Shown: positions 42,787 to 47,960 of the stretch, one piece after another
How the letters are laid out: each line of letters starts with the position of its first letter
How positions within the stretch are numbered: position 1 is the stretch's first letter
From: Cryomorphaceae bacterium
GTDB taxonomy: Bacteria; Bacteroidota; Bacteroidia; Flavobacteriales_D; Crocinitomicaceae
Assembly: GCA_027483605.1 (NCBI GenBank)
Contig: JAIXUE010000050.1
Location: 1-47,960, forward strand
Length of the DNA stretch: 47,960 nucleotides
Direction: 5' to 3'
Notes under the pieces: model-generated
Told to the model about the DNA's origin: nothing
Seen by the model: the letters and a program-made list of their open reading frames with translations, nothing else
The model's database searches: none
Translations under genes and position numbers: made by a program

Positions 42787-43608
42787 ATGGAAAAGAAGAA
42801 AATACTATTTATTTCTCAAGAAATCTTTCCTTTTTTACCCAAATCTGAAATTTCTGGAAGCGCACGCCGCATTTCTCAAGCAGTTCAAGATACTGGTAAA
42901 GAAATCCGTGTTTTTACACCTCGTTTTGGTGCAATCAATGAAAGACGCCATCAGCTCCACGAAGTCATTCGCTTATCAGGTCTCAATATCTCCATCGATG
43001 ACCACGACCACCCACTTATCATCAAAGTGGCGTCTATTTCGGCAGCCCGAATGCAGGTTTATTTCATAGACAACGACGACTACTTCAAGCGTAAAACCTG
43101 CCTTCAAGAAGAAAACGGCAAATTTCATTCAGACAACGATGAGCGCGCCATGTTCTTTTGTCGTGGAGTTTTAGAAACGGTCAAAAAACTTGGTTGGCAG
43201 CCAGATGTCATTCATTGCCATGGCTGGCTCACCGGCATTATGGCTTTGTACATCAAATACATCTTTAGCAAAGATCCGCACTTCAAAGAAACGAAAGTGG
43301 TCTATAGCCTTTACAACGAAACCTTTGACCAACCTTGGGACCCGCGTTTTTGCGAAAAACTCGCTTTTGACGGCTTCCCGCAAGACCTCACTGACGCACT
43401 CAAAGACACCAGCTGCGAGAACCTCACCAAAGTGATTTTAGCGCACTGCGATGGCGTCAATATTGCCAGTGAAACTTTAGCGCCTCACTTACAAGCACTT
43501 TACGACCAAGCAAATATTCTCAAATTACCTTATTTCACCGAAGAACACCAAGGTAAAGAATTGGCTGCTTTCTTTGATAAAGTAATCGAAGCTAACGTCT
43601 TAGCTTAA
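42787..43608 (+). CDS. Stand-alone GT5-type (glycogen/starch synthase N-domain) protein
   Basis: A 273-residue protein similar to the N-terminal half of glycogen/starch synthases (family GT5), as found throughout Bacteroidota next to DUF4270 and glmS. Seen: an N-terminal ILFISQEIFPFLPKSE, INERRHQLHEVIRLSGLN (about residues 56-73), VYFIDNDDYFKRK and DVIHCHGWLTG. Two things are missing for a working glycogen synthase: the ADP-glucose-binding K-x-G-G-L motif (here KSEIS) and the whole C-terminal GT-B domain. The common label 'glycogen synthase' is therefore doubtful; it may be a regulatory or binding protein. Its four-base gap to DUF4270 and the proximity of glmS point to an envelope sugar context. 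Function not known to me. Confidence 0.8.
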   Translation: MEKKKILFISQEIFPFLPKSEISGSARRISQAVQDTGKEIRVFTPRFGAINERRHQLHEVIRLSGLNISIDDHDHPLIIKVASISAARMQVYFIDNDDYFKRKTCLQEENGKFHSDNDERAMFFCRGVLETVKKLGWQPDVIHCHGWLTGIMALYIKYIFSKDPHFKETKVVYSLYNETFDQPWDPRFCEKLAFDGFPQDLTDALKDTSCENLTKVILAHCDGVNIASETLAPHLQALYDQANILKLPYFTEEHQGKELAAFFDKVIEANVLA

Positions 43609-43612
43609 GCAC

Positions 43613-44899
43613 ATGAAAATTTTTAGCGCACTTCTGCTTTCGCTGTTGGTTGCCACAGCATGCACCAAAAAAGACGCTGGTTTGGGTAAAGAGATCATCG
43701 ATCCTGACGCATTGCTCAACGGCATCACAACCGACACCTTTGAACTGATCACCTATTCTATTTTAGAAGACTCTACCGAAACCAAAAACGCTTCGAATGT
43801 CTTATTGGGCTCTTATATTGATCCCAAATTCGGTAAGGTAGCTGCATCTGTATATACTGAGTTGCGTTTGCCAGGGCTAAATCCTAATTTTGGAGCGCCT
43901 TCACAAATTGTCGTAGATTCATTTGTTTTGGCCTTAGAGTATGTCGGTTACTACGGAGACCTCAGCCCTCAAACATTTGAGGTTTATCAGCTCACAGACT
44001 CTTTGCAAAATGCCTCAACAGTCAAATACTACCAATTTTCTACTTTAAATACAGGCAGCACCAATTGGGTAGCAGCGGGCCAAGGTACTATTACCCCAGA
44101 CCCAATCAATGATGCAATAGTTGCTGGCGCTGAGGTAGACCCCCAATTACGCATTCACCTCGACACCAATCGCGCCTGGGATTTCATCAACGAATCTACC
44201 AATAATCCTTCGACATTCGCCACCAACGCGGCCTTCCAAGATTATTTCAAAGGTCTCAAAATCGCGGTCAACAATCCCAATCAGGCCTCTGGGAAAGGCG
44301 CCATTCTTTATCTGGACATCAATAACAACCCAGCCTCTAAAATGACCATCTACTTCAGGCTAGACGGCGTAAAGAAAACCTACGACTTCACGATTAACTC
44401 CAATTGTGCCGACTTCACGCACATCGATCACGAGCAAGACAATACGCCGGTTGCAGCCTTGCTTGCAGATTCTACACTAGGCCAAAAAGCATTTTATGCC
44501 CAAGCCAATAAAGTGCGCGCCATGGTCAAAATTCCTGGTCTAGATCAACTTCCAGACAATATCATTATTCACCGTGCCGACCTCAGCTTGCCGGTTCAGT
44601 TTCAGACTGGGTATCGCTATAAGCCCGGTTCGCGCATTACGGCAGCGAGTAAATTGTCTGCTACCGATGTCTTTTATACCTCACTTGGGGTTGCAGGGCT
44701 CTATTCTGATGCCAAAAAACAATACGACTTAGATATTCGGGCCTATCTCCAATCTTTGGTCAATGGCAAACTAGAAAATACTGGTATAGTTGTTTCACCA
44801 CTTTTCTTTCGAAATTCTGCCGAGCGCATCGTTTTCAATGGCTTAGAAACCACCAACAAGAAAAAACCCAAACTCGTCGTTACCTATACAACTTATTAA
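43613..44899 (+). CDS. DUF4270 family lipoprotein
   Basis: A 428-residue protein with a lipoprotein signal (lipobox VATAC, cysteine 17) and the DUF4270 pattern: an early GKEIIDPDALLNGITTDTF, then LLGSYIDPKFGKVAASVYTELRL (part quoted: LLGSYIDPKFGKVAASVY), and a C-terminal domain with VVSPLFFRNSAERIVFNG, also seen in secreted structural proteins. The family is confined to Bacteroidota, usually as here between a GT5-half protein and glmS, with unknown function; an outer-membrane or surface location is likely. Gaps of four bases upstream and two downstream make a three-gene unit. Confidence 0.83.
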   Translation: MKIFSALLLSLLVATACTKKDAGLGKEIIDPDALLNGITTDTFELITYSILEDSTETKNASNVLLGSYIDPKFGKVAASVYTELRLPGLNPNFGAPSQIVVDSFVLALEYVGYYGDLSPQTFEVYQLTDSLQNASTVKYYQFSTLNTGSTNWVAAGQGTITPDPINDAIVAGAEVDPQLRIHLDTNRAWDFINESTNNPSTFATNAAFQDYFKGLKIAVNNPNQASGKGAILYLDINNNPASKMTIYFRLDGVKKTYDFTINSNCADFTHIDHEQDNTPVAALLADSTLGQKAFYAQANKVRAMVKIPGLDQLPDNIIIHRADLSLPVQFQTGYRYKPGSRITAASKLSATDVFYTSLGVAGLYSDAKKQYDLDIRAYLQSLVNGKLENTGIVVSPLFFRNSAERIVFNGLETTNKKKPKLVVTYTTY

Positions 44900-44901
44900 T
44901 T

Positions 44902-46746
44902 ATGTGTGGAATCGTTGCGTATATCGGCAAGAATGAAGCCTATCCAATTGTTATCAAAGGCCTCAAAAGATTAGAATACCGCGGCTATGACAGCTCTGGT
45001 GTTGCCATCAATCAAAATGGAGCACTTCAAGTATACAAGCGCGTTGGTAAGGTAAGCAACCTAGAAGATTTTGCTGCCAACCAAGACCGCAGCGGACACG
45101 CGGCAATTGGTCACACGCGTTGGGCCACCCACGGTGAACCCTCCGATGTGAATTCCCATCCGCATACCTCAATGGATGGCAAAATTGCCCTCATCCATAA
45201 CGGCATCATCGAAAACTACGATGTACTCAAGCAAGAATTAGTCAAGAACGGCTATGTATTTAAAAGTGCCACCGACACAGAGGTTGTTGTCCATTTAGTG
45301 GATTATATTCAAAAGAAAGAAAATGTTTGGTTTGGAGAGGCTTTGCGTTTGGCCTTGAACCATGTTGTAGGGGCATATGCGATTGTAGCGATGTCCTCTG
45401 ATTACCCGAATCGATTGGTAGCCGCACGCAAAAGCAGCCCACTTGTGGTAGGTATTGGTAGTGATGGCGCTTATTATTGTGCTTCTGATGCCACTCCAAT
45501 TGTGGAGTATACCAAAAAAGTAGTATACCTCAACGATGAAGAAGTTGCTGTTATTGACTTAGAAAAAGGCCTTAAACTCTACGACATCGCCGACCAACAA
45601 AAAACACCATTCTTCCAAGAACTCGAACTCGAACTCGAGGCCTTAGAGAAAGGCGGCTACGAGCACTTCATGCTCAAAGAAATCCACGAACAACCGCGCT
45701 CTATCCACGACTGCTTCCGCGGCCGTCTGAACTCTGAAGAAGCTTGGGTTGCCCTGGGTGGTATCCGTGAGTACGAGCAAAAAATGATTTCTGCAAATCG
45801 CCTCATTATTGTAGCTTGCGGAACTTCTTGGCATGCAGGTTTGGTGGGTGAATACCTCATCGAAGACCTCGCACGCATCAACGTTGAGGTAGAATACGCG
45901 AGTGAATTCCGCTACCGCAATCCAATTCTCAATGAAAACGATGTAGTGATTGCCATTTCGCAATCTGGCGAAACTGCCGATACGCTAGCTGCGCTCGAAT
46001 TAGCCAAATCAAAAGGTGCTACTATTTTGGGTATTTGCAACGTTGTGGGCTCTTCTATTGCCCGTATTACTGACGCAGGTTCTTATACACACGCTGGCCC
46101 AGAAATCGGTGTAGCATCTACCAAAGCCTTTACAGCTCAGGTTACGGTGCTTACCCTTATGGCACTTTCTTTAGCACATAAAAAAGGCACCATCTCAGAA
46201 TCAAAATTCCGCCAGTTATTGGCAGAACTTGAAGCCATACCAGAAAAAGTAAAACGCGTTCTCCAAACAGATGCCTACATCGAAAAAATTGCAGCGATCT
46301 ATAAAGATTCACCCAACGCACTTTACTTGGGTCGCGGAAGCTCATTCCCTGTTGCTCTAGAAGGCGCGCTCAAGCTCAAAGAAATTTCTTACATCCACGC
46401 CGAGGGTTATCCTGCTGCAGAAATGAAGCATGGCCCGATTGCTTTGATCGATGAAAACATGCCGATTATCGTGATTGCAACCCAAGGCAACTCCTATGAG
46501 AAGGTGGTTTCAAATATCCAAGAGGTCAAGGCCCGCAAAGGAAAAGTCATTGCAATTGTAACAGAAGGCGACGAGCAAGTCCGTAATATGGCAGATCACG
46601 TCATCGAAATACCAGAGGTAGACGAATTCTTGGTGCCACTTCTAGCCACCATTCCGCTTCAGTTACTCTCTTACCACATCGCTGTCATGCGCGGCTGCAA
46701 CGTAGACCAACCTCGCAACTTAGCGAAGAGTGTGACGGTGGAGTAA
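44902..46746 (+). CDS. glmS: Glutamine-fructose-6-phosphate aminotransferase (isomerising)
   Basis: GlmS makes glucosamine-6-phosphate from fructose-6-phosphate and glutamine, the entry to peptidoglycan and LPS amino sugars. The 614 residues start MCGIVAYIG, so Cys2 becomes the N-terminal nucleophile of the glutaminase domain (about 2-240), followed by two SIS sugar-isomerase domains (from about 285: VACGTSWHAG; ISQSGETADT; GRGSSFPVALEGALKLKEISY, part quoted: GRGSSFPVALEGALKLKE) and the C-terminal LAKSVTVE with Lys609, which opens the sugar ring. The gene lies two bases after DUF4270. No glmS ribozyme is possible in that gap. Confidence 0.97.
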   Translation: MCGIVAYIGKNEAYPIVIKGLKRLEYRGYDSSGVAINQNGALQVYKRVGKVSNLEDFAANQDRSGHAAIGHTRWATHGEPSDVNSHPHTSMDGKIALIHNGIIENYDVLKQELVKNGYVFKSATDTEVVVHLVDYIQKKENVWFGEALRLALNHVVGAYAIVAMSSDYPNRLVAARKSSPLVVGIGSDGAYYCASDATPIVEYTKKVVYLNDEEVAVIDLEKGLKLYDIADQQKTPFFQELELELEALEKGGYEHFMLKEIHEQPRSIHDCFRGRLNSEEAWVALGGIREYEQKMISANRLIIVACGTSWHAGLVGEYLIEDLARINVEVEYASEFRYRNPILNENDVVIAISQSGETADTLAALELAKSKGATILGICNVVGSSIARITDAGSYTHAGPEIGVASTKAFTAQVTVLTLMALSLAHKKGTISESKFRQLLAELEAIPEKVKRVLQTDAYIEKIAAIYKDSPNALYLGRGSSFPVALEGALKLKEISYIHAEGYPAAEMKHGPIALIDENMPIIVIATQGNSYEKVVSNIQEVKARKGKVIAIVTEGDEQVRNMADHVIEIPEVDEFLVPLLATIPLQLLSYHIAVMRGCNVDQPRNLAKSVTVE

Positions 46747-46773
46747 CACCAAAATTTCTCATCATACAATTGT

Positions 46774-46781
46774 TACCTTTG
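46774..46781 (+). promoter_or_regulatory. -7 element TACCTTTG for dxr
   Basis: TACCTTTG, an exact TAnnTTTG, ends three bases before the ATG at 46785; transcription would start about at the start codon, making a leaderless mRNA likely. It also argues against the in-frame TTG at 46770, which would lie upstream of the transcript. No clear -33 element. Confidence 0.6.
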
Positions 46782-46784
46782 CTT

Positions 46785-47939
46785 ATGCAAGAAAAGAAAG
46801 GCATTGCCATATTAGGTTCTACGGGTTCTATCGGTACGCAAGCACTTGAGGTGTTGGCGGCTTACCCAGAATACTTTGATTTACAGGTTTTAACAGCGGG
46901 TAAAAATGCAGATTTGCTCATAGAGCAAGCGCTGAAGTTTCAGCCAAATTCTGTTGTGATTACCGATGAAAGCCAATATCAGAAGGTAAAAGATGCATTG
47001 TGGTCTGAAGATATTCACGTTTATGCTGGCCAAGAAGCATTGTGCCAAGTAGTTGAGTCTAATGAGGTGCATACAGTGCTCACGGCATTAGTGGGCTATG
47101 CGGGGCTTAAACCAACCATTCACGCCATAGAAGCGGGCAAAACAATTGCACTTGCCAACAAAGAAACTTTAGTTGTTGCTGGTGAGCTCATCACTAAATT
47201 AGCGCGTGAAAAAGCAGTCAATATTTACCCGGTAGATTCTGAACACTCTGCTATTTTTCAGTGTTTGGTGGGCGAGTTCCATAATCCAATCGAAAAGATT
47301 TACCTGACTGCATCTGGCGGACCATTTAGGGGTTTTACGCTCGAACAACTTCAAAAAGTGACGCTAGAGCAAGCCCTCAAACATCCGAACTGGAGCATGG
47401 GTGCCAAAATTACCATAGACTCTGCCAGCCTCATGAACAAAGGCTTAGAAGTCATAGAAGCTAAGTGGCTTTTTGGTTTGCAGCCCGAACAAATAGATGT
47501 CATTGTGCATCCGCAATCAATTGTGCATAGTCTGGTACAGTTCGAAGACGGCAGCATGAAAGCACAAATGGGCTTGCCTGATATGAAGCTCCCTATTCAG
47601 TTTGCACTGACCTATCCGGCGCGTTTCAAAACCGATTTCCCGAGATTCAATTTCATGGACTATCCACAACTCACTTTTGAGCAGCCTGACCGTAAGGTTT
47701 TCAAAAATTTAGATTTGGCCTATCAAGCAATGGCAGACCAAGGAACTGCAGCTTGCGCGCTCAATGCGGCCAATGAAGAAGCCGTAGCCGCCTTCTTGGA
47801 CCGCAAGATTTCCTTTTTGGAAATTGGCCAACTCAACGAGTACTGTATGCAAAATGTGGCCAACATCTTGAACCCGCTCTACGAAGATTATGTTGCTACA
47901 GACGCAAAAGCGAGGGCGTTTGTTCAACAGCAGCTCTAG
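46785..47939 (+). CDS. dxr: 1-deoxy-D-xylulose 5-phosphate reductoisomerase
   Basis: Dxr (IspC) is the first committed enzyme of the MEP isoprenoid route, converting deoxyxylulose phosphate to methylerythritol phosphate with NADPH. The 384 residues show the NADPH-binding GSTGSIGTQALEV near 12-24, LANKETLVVAG near 120-130, VDSEHSAIFQCL (metal-binding Asp and Glu), ASGGPFRG, HPNWSMGAKITIDSASLMNK (Trp lid and KITIDSA) and MNKGLEVIEAKWLF. I chose the ATG at 46785, since the TTG five codons upstream lies ahead of the expected transcript start. The start is 38 bases after glmS, with its own -7 element. Only 21 bases follow the stop before the window ends. Confidence 0.96.
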   Translation: MQEKKGIAILGSTGSIGTQALEVLAAYPEYFDLQVLTAGKNADLLIEQALKFQPNSVVITDESQYQKVKDALWSEDIHVYAGQEALCQVVESNEVHTVLTALVGYAGLKPTIHAIEAGKTIALANKETLVVAGELITKLAREKAVNIYPVDSEHSAIFQCLVGEFHNPIEKIYLTASGGPFRGFTLEQLQKVTLEQALKHPNWSMGAKITIDSASLMNKGLEVIEAKWLFGLQPEQIDVIVHPQSIVHSLVQFEDGSMKAQMGLPDMKLPIQFALTYPARFKTDFPRFNFMDYPQLTFEQPDRKVFKNLDLAYQAMADQGTAACALNAANEEAVAAFLDRKISFLEIGQLNEYCMQNVANILNPLYEDYVATDAKARAFVQQQL

Positions 47940-47960
47940 TCTGAAAAACAATTTAAAAAT

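Noticed and set aside
46746..46784. glmS ribozyme or a riboswitch near glmS
   Set aside because: The gap before glmS is two bases, and the gap after is only 38 bases holding the dxr promoter element.
1..47960. CRISPR array, tRNA genes, insertion sequences or phage genes
   Set aside because: I looked for regularly spaced repeats, clover-leaf patterns, transposase-like and integrase-like proteins, and inverted ends; none is apparent, and there is no gap long enough for an array.

Overview
This 47,960-base window is a gene-dense stretch of chromosome from a member of the Bacteroidota, most likely a flavobacterium-like or Crocinitomicaceae-like organism (inferred from gene content; no rRNA gene is present). 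The evidence is three secreted proteins with C-terminal type IX secretion (T9SS) sorting domains, several families typical of the phylum (DUF6029, DUF4271, DUF4270, Omp28-related, a stand-alone 'glycogen/starch synthase' N-domain, long-form IspG), gene orders common in the phylum (DUF4271-hemD; GT5 half-domain-DUF4270-glmS), and exact copies of the Bacteroidota -7 promoter element TAnnTTTG in front of 12 transcription units. I annotate 37 protein genes. I see no tRNA, rRNA, CRISPR array, insertion sequence, phage gene or integrase, and no gap above about 130 bases.

Layout. 1-810: 3' part of hflX, convergent with rnr (RNase R), which overlaps the end of a small T9SS cargo gene. 3877-11484: a seven-gene run on the + strand with gaps of 5 nt or less (thioredoxin-like protein, DUF6029 barrel, Omp28-related lipoprotein, rpoN, PAP2-like membrane protein, small lipoprotein, TPR protein). 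11488-14197: glutaryl-CoA dehydrogenase (-) diverging from DUF4271-hemD (+). 14279-15796: a T9SS-exported redoxin-fold protein with a clear terminator. 15859-19409: a large RluA-type pseudouridine synthase convergent with ispG. 19479-22506: a lipoprotein with a TonB-like C-domain convergent with an MBOAT/SGNH O-acylation pair. 22582-28349: a GT39-like membrane glycosyltransferase convergent with a 1191-residue histidine kinase, itself fused by start/stop overlap to udk. 28454-31918: a secreted trypsin-like protease and hemW. 31915-35859: bacilliredoxin, a solute-binding-like lipoprotein and mutS on the - strand. 35949-38227: a TrmH/SpoU methyltransferase convergent with lysS. 38316-40937: an AsmA-like protein. 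40940-42692: panC-panD-hldE(C-domain) on the - strand. 42787-47939: GT5 half-domain protein, DUF4270 lipoprotein, glmS, then dxr.

How the genes work together. Several genes serve the same pathways from separate operons: dxr and ispG are the first committed and penultimate steps of the MEP isoprenoid route; hemD and hemW serve tetrapyrrole metabolism; panC and panD feed pantothenate/CoA; glmS, hldE(C) and the MBOAT/SGNH pair concern envelope sugars and their decoration; mutS, rnr, hflX, rpoN, lysS and the RNA-modifying enzymes are information-processing genes.

Most of the window is ordinary core genome. I did not find a convincing undescribed defence or mobile system. The points most worth checking are the promoter set with possible leaderless mRNAs (udk, dxr, perhaps the RluA gene), convergent genes that share stop-codon bases, the lipid-anchored TonB-like protein, a two-domain module shared by two secreted proteins, the catalytically doubtful GT5 half-protein, the PAP2-like protein with an altered motif, and the very large kinase with no regulator nearby.
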